A DNA stretch of 64,000 nt from Ichthyophis bannanicus (GCA_033557465.1 CM066033.1:704043637-704107636), one strand, 5' to 3'. Positions 21,286-33,359 are shown, counted from the first letter of the stretch. Numbers and translations are program-made. The notes: generated from the sequence alone by a model not told the origin.

Positions 21286-22090
21286 TTAGATTACCACTGT
21301 CACTCCTCTGCTGCCAACCCAGTTCAGCCCATATCCAACAACAAATGAACCATGCCATGGTCACTTATTTCCAGGGAGCGGATACATATATCCTCCACTT
21401 GTGCCATTGTCTCAGTCAGACAGCAAAACATATCTAACCGAGAGTAACTGAGTTTTCGCTAAGCAGTGAGTGTAGTCATGCTCTCCGGCATGTAGTTACT
21501 GCCTGATATTAGTCCACCCCTGCCATGACAACACCTTATAAAATGCTGTCCCTTCAGCCAAAAGGCCAAACCTTAGTCACCGAACCGGATCTTTCAAAGG
21601 AGCTTAGAGCGCAATTCATATCTCCTACAACTGCCAAAAAATCCTTTGCCTTTTGCCCGAAGGTCACAAACGTATGCTGAAAAAAAGGTCCTTTGGGACT
21701 GTTGGGAGCATAAACATTCAACAGAGAGAGCTCCTGTTATCCAGTCCGGCCAACTAACCACACCACTCTCTGCTGGCTGTTCCGCCCAGTCTCATAGAGA
21801 GTGAAGGGGATACGGGCACTCATTAGTATGGCCATCCCTCTCTTTTTCAAGTTATAGGCAGAAAAGTATATTTTATCCCAATGCTTACCTTGAAGCTTCT
21901 CCATTTTCAGAGGTATTAACCTAACCTCCTGCAAGAAAGCGATATCCACATGCTCCTGGCAAAGGTAAGCCAAAACCCACTTGCGTTTTATTGGGTTATT
22001 AAGCCCCCCTATATTTAAAGTGGCACTCTTAAGCGCCATTGTCATAACTGCGGAAAGAAGGTCAGCCAGTGACCCGTCCCCCACCTACCC
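21286..22090 (-). pseudogene. L1/Tx1 ORF2, endonuclease N-terminus
   Basis: Minus strand. From about 22050 it reads SATLNIGGLNNPIKRK, DIAFLQEVRL and KKRGMAILMS, the start of an L1-type apurinic endonuclease (catalytic Asn and Glu blocks present; T-H in the usual Q-E-T-H is V-R). The region continues with decayed sequence ending in a D-H-x-x-V-H-L-L-L-D block near 21340. It joins the 15561-16150 fragment when the GC-rich element is removed. Confidence 0.8.
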
Positions 22091-22402
22091 CCACCCCACC
22101 ATTCAGAAAAAAATCACCAATAGTGTTAAAAGAAAGGAAAAAGCAATAATTATCAACCAACTTTAAAATATATACAACCAGACATGGGTCTTCTTTTGAA
22201 AAATGATACATTCCCATCAGACTCCCAATCCAGCCCATTCTGAGTCATCACACCTATGGAGGTCCCCCACAATTACCAATAACTCTCTGCACTCACACAT
22301 CCCCAAAAGCTGCAGTTTCTTAAATGGCGTTACTGGTCTGGGCAGACACGAACTCCCACACAAGGACCCATCAGGGACAGCAAGGGAGTCGGACAATCAA
22401 CA
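22091..22402 (-). other. L1 inter-ORF region
   Basis: C-rich on the plus strand, no coding content. It lies between the L1 ORF2 start and the L2-a tail at 22403; the L1 ORF1 lies on the other side of that L2-a insertion. I see no separate feature here. Confidence 0.55.
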
Positions 22403-23395
22403 TTTATTTATTTATTTCTGTACGGTCTTATCATATAACCAAAATGATTTACATTGAACAAACCATTTTACAATAAACATGTTTCCAATTAAACAGGGAG
22501 AGGGTACAGAGAAGGTATGGTTACAATTAACAATTAACTTTCCTACTTATAACAAAGGAACACTAAATGGGTAACTAGTCATATGCTTAGCATATTATGA
22601 GGTTATTTAATTACATGATAACTATATAGTTGTAAAATATGTATGTGGCATTTTGGTGTTATTGAACAGAGTATTGGTATTATAGCTAGGGATCATTGGT
22701 ATTATAGCTAGGCATCATGTGGTATTGTAGAGAACAGGAGAGTCCAGGGCAGTAAAGGGTTTGGAGATGTGTCTTTTGTAGGGTCCTCATTTGTGGCAGG
22801 TGTGTTGTTTCCAAAGTGCTCTGAGAAGAGATATATCTTGAGCTGCTTTCTAAAGGTTGAAAGGTCGTTATCATTCTTATTCTGTTTGGCAATGAGTTCT
22901 ATAGAATCGGAGCATAGAACATAAATGCCCTATTGCTTGTTGATCTGTTTGTTTTCCTGAATTCTGTTAGAATGGCTAGTGTTTTTTGTGAACAAGTTCT
23001 CTGCTGTCTGTTGTTGGGTGTATTGTAAATTAGAGAACTTAGGTATGTGGAGGATAGGTTCTGTAGTATTTTCAAGGTAGTCATTATTGATTTGTATTTT
23101 ATTCGGCTCTCAATTGGTAGCCAATATAACTGCTGTAGAATTGGTATGACGTTTACAGATCTTGGAGCTTTCAGCAGGATCCGTGCTGCAGTATGTTGTG
23201 ACATCTGAAGTTGGTTAAGTGCATGTTTAGACAGGCCCTGGAGAATGCCGTTAAAAAAGTCAAAGTGAGGGCAGATCATCACTTGAAGAACTGTGCAGAA
23301 GTCCTTAGGTTCTAGGAGGGGTCTTAGTGGTTGAAGTGTCTTTAACTTATTGTATATGGATCATGTTGATTTACTTATATGGGAGTTAAGATTTA

Positions 23396-23522
23396 GAGGT
23401 ATGTTTACTAATCGGCGATAGCGGCTTCAGTGCAATATTGGAGCTGCGGCCCCATTGAATTCAATGGTACTGCAGCTCCGATATCGCATGGAAGCCGCTA
23501 CCATGATTAGTAAACATACCTC
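23396..23522. mobile_element. Palindromic Harbinger-type MITE
   Basis: A 127-bp near-perfect palindrome with termini GAGGTATGTTTACTAATC and their complement, flanked by TTA on both sides (23393-23395, 23523-23525). A 3-bp TTA duplication is diagnostic of PIF/Harbinger. The right TTA is also the left TTA of the next element. Confidence 0.88.
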
Positions 23523-23723
23523 TTAGGGGTATGTTTACTAAACTGCGTTAGTGCGATTCGCGTTAGGAGCCGCGGTAGAGACAGAAATCCCAAATAAGGA
23601 CATGGGCGGTACATCGTTACCGATAACGCGCGTTACCAGGCGCCATAAATGAACGAGCGCTACAGGGCACGTTACCGCGCGTTAATCTTAAGAAGGCGTG
23701 CAGGCATACAAGGACAGCAACAG

Positions 23724-23793
23724 AGCTGTAGCACAATGGTTACAACACTGACTGATGGTACAGGGGTCATGGGTTCGATTCCCCAGTGGGCCT
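23724..23793 (+). repeat. tRNA-like segment with Pol III A and B boxes
   Basis: TAGCACAATGG at 23729-23739 fits an A box and GGTTCGATTCC at 23772-23782 is a perfect B box, with tRNA-like spacing. It is not a complete tRNA cloverleaf. It lies 200 bp inside the left Harbinger end and points inward. Confidence 0.6.
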
Positions 23794-24228
23794 AATGTAT
23801 AAGGCTGGCTGAGGCAGCACCCTTTACATTTAAGTAGTGATTGTTGAGGCATTTGACGTGTATTTTAATTAGTGCTGCCAGCAAACACACCCTCACGGTG
23901 GCATAACCTAAGGTGCCGCATAAGGCACCCCATAATGCACTCCATAGGGCACATTATAAAGTGTACTGTCCGCCAAGGCACCCTATAATGTCCCCTATAG
24001 GACACCTTATAAGGCTGTGTACAAAGCCCTGGCTGGCTGCAGAAGGACTGCACATGACCACACAGACTGTCTGCTGTGGTTACCAGGATAGGGTTAACCC
24101 ACCCGTACCCATGATGCACTGCACATACAAATCAGCAGTCGAGAGATGGGCACAAGATTGGGTATGCACCCCCACAGCACCTCGGCCTGGTAGGGGGAAC
24201 AGACCGTGTGTGGCACTGCCACAGAGTA

Positions 24229-24645
24229 CACAAAAAGAACAGCGCTAGCCACTCAAACGAGCAGAAACAAAAACAGGAAGCGGCAGATTCAACACCCAAT
24301 ACCTTTATTAGTACCAATAAAGTGGCCTTCACCAGGCTCAACAGAGTCAATGGAAGTCGCTATTATCTTTGAGAAACTTCATACGGCTTTTTGTAGGTGG
24401 GTCAGAAGCTCGGAGTGGATAACGTGATACAAGGCGTCCTTCGGGCTTAGTAAAGAGGTTTTTTAGATAATAGCGACTTCCATTGACTCTGAGCCTGGTG
24501 AAGTCTATGTACATCACACCCTCAGTGTGCCCTGATAGCCCCTGATGAAGTGACATACGAAACACGGTCCTGTGTTGGGCTTAGGCCACTTTATTGGTAC
24601 TAATAAAGGTATTGGGTGTTGAATCTGCCGCTTCCTGTTTTTGTT
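24229..24645. mobile_element. Penelope-like fragment with inverted arms
   Basis: The insertion is flanked by a 14-bp direct repeat, ACTGCCACAGAGTA (24215-24228 and 24646-24659). Long inverted arms occupy about 24265-24372 and 24462-24645. The right arm contains a hammerhead motif that the left arm lacks. Inverted terminal copies with a hammerhead are a known trait of Penelope-like elements; no RT/GIY-YIG coding part is present. Confidence 0.55.
24537..24581 (+). ncRNA. Hammerhead ribozyme motif
   Basis: The conserved core CTGATGA (24542-24548) and GAAA (24559-24562) are in the right order. Stem I: AGCCC (24537-24541) pairs with GGGCT (24577-24581). Stem III: ACACGG pairs with CTGTGT (24562-24575). 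A short stem II (two to three pairs) lies between. The predicted cleavage site follows T24576. Type I layout, as in Penelope-like elements. Confidence 0.6.
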
Positions 24646-26115
24646 ACTGCCACAGAGTAGCCACAGACAGTCACATTGTGCGGGTACTGTGCCCACCCTG
24701 AGGTTGCGGTGGGGCACCCAGCACCAGGTCCACAGCACCTTTCATGGCTGGAATACGCCATGCTGCAGGTCCCCAGTGGTGTGTGATAGATAGTTCCGTT
24801 AGACACACCTAGGATACATCTGTGTCCTGCTGTATGTCTCGGTCATGTCTAGGCCATATGGGCGTTGATGCACCCAGAATAGTGCATATCCTGTGTTGGT
24901 GCCATGGTTACCTGCTGTAGGTGAAGGGAGGGGGGGTGTATGGACCCATAGGCAGATCATGTACCACCACACAACCCACCCTCTGGGGCTCAGGGTGGGA
25001 AACAGGATCACCCACCAATAGATCCACAGTCTACCTTCCTGCAATGGTAGCAGTAGAGGGGACCATCAACCCCAGTCCTGCTGGGGAACAGACAGAGCGG
25101 TACACATCCATAACGCAATAGCAGACAGACGGCAGGCCTGGAAATGCTCAGCTGCCCCCCACCATTATCTGACATTCTCCAGCAGCAAGCCTCCAGCCGC
25201 TGCATCCTGCAAGGTGTTCCAGCAAGACACATACTTGCTGCAGACAGTCTGCCAGCTAGTCCATAGTGCATGGTCCTGGAGGAGATGCATGTACCCAGAA
25301 CGGGGATGTCAGCATACACACCAAGCAGATAAGTCAGTGATTGGGCCCCAAAAGAAAACCCATAAATATCACATGAGAGAAATGCTATATAGCACTATGG
25401 GGGAACCTAGCCATGCCATGGTCACTGCTCAGTCAGGGTGAGAGTGACCTCCCAGCAGGACATGCTATGGCCACCCTGTCCGTGCAGGTGGTGGCCAGGC
25501 ACTACAATGTCCGAGCCATTGCCCTATGCCGTGTGCAGATGCATCCAGGCTAGGCCACCCTATCCAGGCTATTCCCACGGTACCTTGCTCCTCATTATGC
25601 ACATTGGCAGGCCAATACTGGCAACAGTGCTAGCAGTGTGGGTTGTGGAGGGTGTTGGCAGCCACCACACACTGGATAGACAGACACACACTCCCCACAG
25701 CTATGCCAGCATTGTGCAACTATAGAGGTGTTGGGCAGCCCAGGCCACCACACCAGTCCTGGGCACAGTGCAGGCATGGCTATGGTACGCAATACTGTAG
25801 GAGTCACTCCCCAGGTTGGTAAACATTGTCAGACACAAGACCTGTAGCACACCCCACAGACATCAGAAAGGTTGCTATGATGCAGCTCAATCAGAAAAGT
25901 GTACGTAACCTAGGAATTGCTATCTGCCAGTAATCATAGCAACCTTTTGATAGATGTGTACCATATTCCCAGGTTTAGGGTGGCATTACTAAGGTATGCA
26001 AGTGCTAGTATTGGGAGATGCACGCAGAGCCCAAAGTCCTGCCTCTCCAGGAGGCTTTGGATAATGGGGCCTGTGGGTGCGGGTGTGTCTGCCCCTGTTG
26101 GCTGCTGCTTTACGG

Positions 26116-26308
26116 CAGAGGTTCCCAACTCCAGTCCTGTGGTGCCAAACACTGTTCGGGTTTTCATGCTGTCCCTCATGAATATGCATGAGATAGATCT
26201 GCATACCATGGGGGTGGCGCATAGAAATGCAGCACAGGCATCTTTATCAGAGGCAGCATGGAACCGGAATGGTGTTTGGCCCTCCAGGACTGCATTTGGG
26301 AGACTCTG
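26116..26308. mobile_element. hAT-type MITE
   Basis: A 193-bp element with imperfect terminal inverted repeats beginning CAGAGGTTCCCAA and CAGAGTCTCCCAA, both continuing GCAGTCCTG/CCAGTCCTG and G-CCAAAC. The interior contains ATGAATATGCATGAGATAGA, typical of a widespread tetrapod hAT MITE. The 8-bp flanks CTTTACGG and CTCTAGGT match at five of eight positions. Confidence 0.7.
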
Positions 26309-26461
26309 CTCTAGGTAATGTGCATGTTTATGGTGTCCGTGCTCTGTAGGGTAAAATGTAGGTGTCTTGGGCATGTTTACATCATCTGCAATAAAGGTGC
26401 TGTCTGTATTAGCACGTTGTAGTAGTGGGTAAAATATGGGGACTGGGTTGGCAGGAACCAC

Positions 26462-26527
26462 AGCTGGGACTTGAACCTGTGACCCTCTGCTTCTGAATAC
26501 ACTGGTTTTGTGCACTGCACCACCTTG
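26462..26527 (-). repeat. tRNA-like segment, reverse orientation
   Basis: The minus strand has GGTTCAAGTCC (B box, about 26469-26479) and an A-box-like TGGTGCAGTGC about 40 nt earlier. It faces the tRNA-like segment at 23724. A functional tRNA is unlikely. Confidence 0.45.
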
Positions 26528-28170
26528 TTGTCACAGAGTCAGTACATTCCTTGGTGATACCATGACTGTTCGTCAGACAGGGCCCATCTGTTGCAGTACA
26601 TGGCACCCACCTACACAGGGCTAGGCCACGGTCTGCTCTGGGCAGCTGCCACTGCCCCCTCCACCACCAGTATCCCTCAGCCACCATGCTGACATGCCCT
26701 TCTGCTGGTGGTGCTGGTGATGCGCAGTCTCAGGCCATCCAGTGTGCAAGTAGGCGGATGCTTATGGTGCAGGTTCTGGGGTAGGGGTGCCTGCATAGAC
26801 GTCCACGCTCCCCCCAGCCTCGCCTGCCAATGTTCCGTGCCCTTTGGGGGTAGCTGTTGGGTACTATCCCCTGTGACACTGTGGGAAACACACTCGTGCC
26901 CATGTTGGGCCTTCAGCAGTTGCTGTCTGGCTGCTCTGCTGTTTCAGCATTCGTATGGGCCACCTAGGCATCACCCTAGTCTGCACTGTGGCCCAGCTCC
27001 ACCACAGCATGTGCCGCCTGCGGCCCTCTGTATCCTCTTCTCCGGCATCTGTCCAGTTGCCATTCTGACATGCCCGCCCTGATGTTGCGGGACATGTACA
27101 CGCCATAGGAACCCTGTCCGATGGTGGGCAAAACCCTGAGCAGCGCTATTTCACTGTGGGCTCATTCACCTTGTATGGGGACGGAGTATAGACCCTTCCA
27201 CGATTTATATCTGTTCTATGGAGCTTACTCAGGGGGGGAGGGGTTGATGTTTCTCATTGATACCACTATTGGCCAGCTTGGTTATGGTTGTTTTCCAGTT
27301 TGTTGGGGTCATTTTCAGTGTTTATGTGCCCTTTTGTTCTGTGCACATGTATCACACTTATCACTTTTTTTTGTTTCCCTGCCTGGGCTGTACATTGCTG
27401 ACACTGAAATGGTTTCTCTCCCCTGTAATCTGCATTTAACGACAGGTTTTCAATCGCGTTTGGATTCAGCTCTTCAGATCAGCGCGTTAGTGTGAAGGGA
27501 GCCTCTCCCCGCCCACTCTCCGCCCACTGACCCCTTCTCTCCGCCCTCTCTCCACCTTCTGCGGTGTTTTACTGCACCGCGGAGCTTTACGATCGTTAAT
27601 GTTGGTTAACGCGCGTTATGTACCGTTACCGCAGTTTAGTAAACATACCCCTTAGTGTTTGATCAAGAGTTATACATAGATTTCTTACTTCTTTTTTGAC
27701 CTTCAGTGATGCTTCCTTGTCTTTTATTTCAGGCGGTGGTGTAATATCTTTATCTTTAGAGATGAACATGACTTTTGTTTTTTTGAAGTTTATTTTGAAG
27801 TTTTGGGAGGTTTCATCAAAGCGAGATATTATGTGTTGGAGGTTGGGTTTTGATGCATTATAGGGATAATACAACATAATGTCATCTGCAAAGATGTGGT
27901 AATTTACATTATGCTTCTGAAATATGTCACAGATTGATTGCAGATATACATTGAATAATAAAGCTGAGAGTGATGAACCTTGCAGTATGCCTTAATGTTG
28001 ATCTAATGATTTTGAAGTTTCATGGCCTATTTTTACTTGCTGTGCTTGGTCAGTGAGATTAGATGTGATGCATTCCAGTGCTATTCCTTTTCCAAGCTCT
28101 TGGAGACGGGTTTTTAGGATGTCGTGATTTATGGAATCAAATGCAGAAGTTATGTCTAGGAATATGAGGA

Positions 28171-29089
28171 TGCCACCCCTCCCCCCTCCACACACACACA
28201 AATTGAACAGCCCCAAACACACACCCAGTCTCCATTCCAACACCCCCACCCTCCCCAACCCAGCTCCCCAAAAGCCCCAAACACCCATCCACAGGCTGTC
28301 ACCTCCACATCCGCTCATCCATCCAGCCCATTCCCCACAAACAATGCAAGCATCACATATCGAACCGGCACAGATGGAGAAAGGGAAAAAGAAAAGAAAA
28401 AGGGGGGGGGGCAGCCACTGAGCAGAACACATACCCGCTGTCTAAGAGCCCGGTCCCGGTAACACAAACAACCCAGCAGCACATCAAATCCATGCCTAAC
28501 CAACCAGCCCCCAGAAACCCTCACTCACACACTAACCCACCGGGATCATGAACGCATCTGGGAACAGGCTTTGCCGACCAAAGTCGCACACAATCAAACC
28601 AATCCAAGGGGTAGCCCAAAAGACCCAATTGGGGGATGAACAAAAACCAACACCAACCAAGCACAGCAAGTGAGCAGACATATCAAGGTGGAATTCTTCA
28701 GGAAAGAGCAAACTCCTCCCCCTCCCGGCCCACAAGTCCACACCGGGCAGAAAAGGCCCGATGAAAGGCTCAGTACCAATGCCTGTCAACGTGGGGTGGA
28801 GCAGATAGGCAGAATAAGCACAGACATCAGGCAAACCAGAACCTCACACAGAAACATCCCAGAGCATAGTTCATCTGTTCTAGCAAAACACATACACATC
28901 AACACTCAGCCCTCCTGTCCCTCCCCCTCACCCACCACAGGAACACCCAAGGCGAAAGGACAAAAAATGCACAGGCTTAAAGTACTGCCCCTGACAATGG
29001 GAAAGCTTAACGCAGCAGAAAGGAAAACACATTGTGCTTAATATTCGTAATTCCAGAAACAGCCATAGGTTGTGACGTGCAGTACGCAA
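28171..29089 (-). other. L1 inter-ORF sequence, no gene
   Basis: C- and A-rich plus strand (28190-28960) with CA and CCCC stretches, lying between the L1 ORF1 and the L2-a insertion. The minus-strand frames are low-complexity and I assign no product. It corresponds to the other side of 22091-22402. Confidence 0.5.
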
Positions 29090-30145
29090 ACAAAGCCATG
29101 AACAGTCAGAAACAGTCACTCCCTGGCTGGTCCATTAGAGACAAGTCCTTCCTGCAACTCATTGCTGGTAGCTTCATCTGCTGATGGCAAAGAAAGGTCC
29201 TCAATCTGCACTGGCGATGCCTCCCCACTGTCCCAAGAGACCATCATATTACCGGAGGGCCTCAGATCCACATCTTCAGATGAATTCCCTCTCTCAGTCT
29301 CCAGGACTGTCTTTACTTCCTCCGGGGAGCAGAGAAAGCATCGCTCACCCCGTATCAACACAGTTAATCTAGCTGGGAACCAGATGCTAGCTCTCAGACC
29401 AGCTTTGAAGAGGACATCTTTGTACTAGAATAGAGCTTTGCATTTCCGCACTGTCTCAGCATGTCGGGGAAAATAGAAATTGTCCAGTTATTATAAAAGA
29501 CAAATTTGGATTTGGATGCCTCCAGGATGATGTGCTCTTTTTCATGATAGTATAAGAAGTGGACAATGATCGCACATGGCCACTTCCCAGGACCAGAATG
29601 GAGTCGAGTTTCCCGGTGCGCTCTATCTATCTCATAGGATGGAGAGGTGATTTTGGTAGGAAAACAGGCATCAAGCAAACCTTTCACAAAACCCTATACA
29701 TCAGGGAGCTCTGCTTCTTCGGGCACTCTGAAGATCCAGATATTCTGACAGTGGACTCTGTTTTCGTGATCTTCAGTTTTATCTTCAAGCCACCGCACTG
29801 CTTTTTTAAGCTGAGTGATCTTCTCTGTCGTCTGAGTGTCCTCAACCGCACTAATGTGCTCTTCCACCTCCACAATCCGAGATGTCACAGAATCAAAACA
29901 CTCTGCAAAGCTGGCAGTGATGGTAGCTATGATCTCGACTTCAGAGCTATGAATCTCTTGCAGAAACAGTTCTAGGTTGTCTACCCCTTCAGGTTTGGAG
30001 TTCCTGCTATTGGATGTTTCATCAGCAGCCTCCACAACCGCGCCGAGTCCCAAGTCGGACAGGAGGGATTTTTTCACTTTGTTTAATAGTTTTCTCAGGA
30101 TGTGCTTTTTGCAGGTTTTCACCAATATCAAGAATAACAGGGTGA
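29090..30145 (-). pseudogene. L1/Tx1 ORF1 (RNA-binding protein)
   Basis: Minus strand. It encodes the L1 ORF1 chaperone that coats element RNA. The 30131-29694 piece has a coiled-coil segment (TEKITQLKKAVRWLEDKTED) followed by N-I-W-I-F-R-V-P-E, the start of the RRM. The 29687-29394 piece has Y-E-I-D-R-A-H-R and C-A-I-I-V-H-F, the conserved RRM/C-terminal blocks. The C-terminal acidic tail runs to about 29116. At least two frameshifts separate the pieces. It is the ORF1 of the same copy whose ORF2 starts at 22090. Confidence 0.8.
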
Positions 30146-30149
30146 AAGA

Positions 30150-30672
30150 TGCAGGTTTATTTATTTATTTATTTATTTAAAGATGTTTATATACTGCCTT
30201 TCTATTATTCTGTTTTACAGAGAACAAGAACATTCCATATTATACAACTAGTGCACCAGTCAAAATGATTATGATCAACACACAATAACTGCAACTATAT
30301 ACAAGGGAGAGGAATAATGAGGAATAAGGGAACTGTGGATCACAATCTATGCATGATGTAGGAATCGGAAATGAGTCTCTTGAGGTTGTAGTAGCTAAGA
30401 TATGATATTAGGTGATGATATGAGATTGCTCGGAGCAGAGCAGGTTTCCTCTGATCACATCTGCGCCAGAAACGGGAATCCTGATAAGAAATACTTCTGT
30501 ATCTTTCCACCACATTTTCTTGTTCCTTGACTGCATTTCTTTGTACTTCAGAACCTTCTCCATCTCCTTACAATTCAAGGAAAACTCATTGACATCTTCG
30601 TCATCAATACCGTTCTTGTGTTTTTCTCCTTTTCCACTATATTGTGTTTTCCTTGAATTCAGCTTTTTATCG
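30150..30672 (-). mobile_element. L2-a 3' tail plus unassigned sequence
   Basis: 30150-30240 is an ATTT repeat followed by TATACTGCC, the 3' signature of L2-a, a short truncated copy. 30421-30672 has a minus-strand lysine-rich frame that could be L1 ORF1 N-terminal or 5' sequence, but I cannot confirm it. Confidence 0.55.
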
Positions 30673-33359
30673 GTTACATAGATACATGACGGCACAAAAA
30701 GACCATATGGCCTATCTAGTCTGCCCTTCCATATTAACTACTATAGTCCCTTTTCTTTTCCTTTAGCGATCTTCTGTGTTGGTCCCATGCTTTCTTGAAT
30801 TCAGATACTGTCCTCATCTCTACTGTCTCCACTGGGAGACTATTCCACACATCTATCACTCTTTCCATGAAGAAATATTTCCACATATTACTCCTGAGAT
30901 TATCCCCTTTCACCCTTATCCTATGTCCCCTCGTTGTACAACTTATTTCAATTGCAAGAGGCTTTCCTCTTCTGCATTTATACCATGGAGGTATTTAAAC
31001 ATCTCTATCATATTCCCTCTATCCCACCTTTCCTCTAAAGTACTGTATACATACTCAGATTAAGTCTGTCCTCATATGATTTATAATGAAGACCACTGAC
31101 CATTTTGGTGTCACCTTCTGCAACAACTCCATCCTGTTTATATCCTTTTGAAGGTGTGGCATCCAAAATTGCACATAATACTCCAAATGAGGTCTCACCA
31201 AAGACACATACAGAAGCACTATCACCTCCTTTTTTCTGCTGATCATTCCTTTCCCTATGTACCCAAGCATCCTTCTGGCTTTCACCAACACCTTTTATAC
31301 CTGTTTGGCCCCATTAAGACCATCAGAAGCAATCATGCTCTTCTTTTGTGGACATAAGTACTTCGCCCCCTACACTGCACTGCTTTCTTAGATTTTTGCA
31401 GCCCAAATGCATGACCCTGCATTTTTAGGGTTAAATCTTAGATGCCAAATTCTCAACCATTTTCAAACTTAACTAGATCCCTCCTAATTTTATCTACTCC
31501 TTCCTAGGTATCTACTCTATTGCAAATTTTTGTATCATCTGCAAAGAGGCAAACCTAACCTGACAGCCCTTCCATGATATCACTAACAAAAATGTTAAAA
31601 AGAATCGGACCAAGGACAGATCCCTATGGCACACCACTGGTAACATCCTTCTGCTCAGAGTGAGCTCCATTTACTTGTACTCTTTGTCGCCTCCCACTCA
31701 ACCAATTTCTAACCCAGTTAATCATTTTAGGGTCCATCCCTAGGGTGCTCAATTTATTTATAAGTCACCTGTGCGGAATGGTGTCAAAGGCTTTCCTGAA
31801 ATCTAAGTGCACCACATCAAGGACTTTCCCTTGGTCTAACTCTCTGGTCACCCAGTCAAAAAAGATTTGTCTGACAAGACCTGCCTCTAATAAACCCATA
31901 CTGCCTCGGATCCTGCAGAATATCCAGCCTGTAGTTCTCATCCTTACTTCTGCTTTTGTGTAAAAGGACCACATGTGCCTTTTTCCAGTCCTCTGGGACC
32001 ACTCCAGACTCTAAAGAAACATTGAAAAGGTCAGAGAGTGGAGCTGCTAGAATGTCCCAAATTTCCTTCAATACTCTCAGATGTTTCCCATCCAGCCCCA
32101 TCACTTTGTATAATTTTAGTTTAGCTAGTTCCTCATGAACACAGTCTTCTGAAAATCATTGAAGATCCCCTTTATTTCTGTTCCTATTTGTGGGTGTTTT
32201 CTGAAGTCCTGTCCAGGCCATTCATCTGTGAACACAGAACAAAAATATTTGTTAAGCAAATCCGCTTTATCTTCTTCAGCTTCTACATATTCCTCCCCTT
32301 CAACCCTGAGTCTGACAATACCACTTTTGCACTCCCTCCTCTCGCCAACATATCTGAAAAATGTCTTATCTCCCATTTTATTGCATTGGCTATTTCTTCT
32401 TCTTTTTGTATCTTTGCTTTCCTGACTACTTTGCTAGCTTCTCTAAGTTTTTCCAAATATTGATGCCTGCCTTCCTCTTTCTATGATCTCTTGTATTTTA
32501 TGAAGGCCACCCTCTTTTTCTTCATCTTTTAAGCTACTTCTTTTGAGAACCATAGTGGCCTCCTTTTCCTTTTACATTTATTTACCTTTCTAACAAAAAC
32601 GTTTCTTGCCCTTAAAATATCCCCTTTCAGTTTTGCCCATTGCTTATCTACATCCCCCAGCTGTTCCCATCCCATTAACAACTCCTTGAAGTATTGTCCC
32701 ATCTTGGAAAATTTTGTTTTTCTAAAGTCTAAGACCTTTGCTTTTGAATGGACTTTATCAGCCCTAGTCCTAATACTGAACCACATCATCTGGTGATCAC
32801 TGCATGCGAGATGATCTCCCACTATAACATCAGAAACACTTTCCCTATTGGGAAGCACCAAGTCCAGTATAGTCCCTTTTCATGTGTGTTCTAGTAGCAG
32901 TTGTCAGAATAGTTCTTCCTGTAGAGAATCCATGATCGTCTTACTTCTAGATGACACCGCATTAGGGATGTGCCAATCAACATCCTGCATGTTGAAATCA
33001 CCTATCAGTAGCACCTCTCCTTTCATGGCAATACTGTGTATGTTTTCTATTACATCTCTATCCACTTCTCCCTGTGAAGGAGATGTGTATACCATACTAA
33101 TACAAATGGATTTCCCATTCCCTCTTTCTAGTTTAACCCACAGTGCTTCCTCACTTTCTTTTAAGCTCTACAATTCTAAGCTTCAATATTTTTTTTTGTA
33201 CATATAGTGCCACTCATCCTCCCCTTTTTCCTGAATATAGTCTGGTATAATTACATCCCAGTCATGGTTGTCCATGAACCATGTCTCCATAACCACCACT
33301 AAATCCAAGTCAGCCTCTTCCATTAAAGCCTCAACATCTGGGATCTTATTTGTCATACT
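30673..33359 (-). pseudogene. CR1 LINE (second CR1-a-like copy), ORF2 and 3' end
   Basis: Minus strand. The 3' end ACATAGATACATGACGGC at 30673 is the CR1 tail. Going 5' to 3': endonuclease with LLIGDFNMQDVDW and CSDHQMMW (33095-32760), the KRKRRPLWFSKEVA linker, an RT with MMGLDGKHLRVL and VHLDFRKAFDTIPHR (32104-31765), a decayed palm region at 31500-31760, and post-RT LVRPHLEYYVQFW (31291). Many frameshifts. Its ORF1 end lies at 55336-55515 beyond the L2-a insertion. Confidence 0.87.

Larger units (their letters stand above)
23526..27651. mobile_element. 4.1-kb non-autonomous Harbinger element
   Basis: Perfect 22-bp terminal inverted repeats at 23526-23547 and 27630-27651 (starting GGGGTATGTTTACTAAAC) with TTA on each side. 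The subterminal regions are rich in GCGTTA/TAACGC motifs. The interior (e.g. 24660-26100 and 26530-27560) has no recognisable transposase or MADF/Myb gene; the longest frame (25934-26515, minus) resembles nothing I know. It carries two tRNA-like segments, a Penelope-like insertion and a hAT MITE. Confidence 0.85.
22403..28170 (-). mobile_element. L2-a LINE, 5'-truncated, carrying nested DNA elements
   Basis: An L2-clade LINE on the minus strand, with its 3' tail at 22403-22460 (ATTT repeat, then a degenerate GGTTTACAT signature). ORF2 remnants are DITSAFDSINHDIL at 28170-28100, LDQTL near 27660, and after the nested insertion HFDFFNGILQGL and LYWLPIESRIKYK at 23282-23100. The RT catalytic block is decayed. 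At 23393-27654 it is interrupted by a MITE and a Harbinger element; the LINE reading frame continues on both sides. Confidence 0.85.

Noticed and set aside
23724..23793. Functional tRNA gene
   Set aside because: The boxes fit, but the acceptor and anticodon stems do not form a complete cloverleaf by eye.
25934..26515. 193-aa minus-strand frame inside the Harbinger element, considered as a transposase
   Set aside because: No DDE, MADF or Myb pattern, and it overlaps the hAT MITE and a tRNA-like segment.
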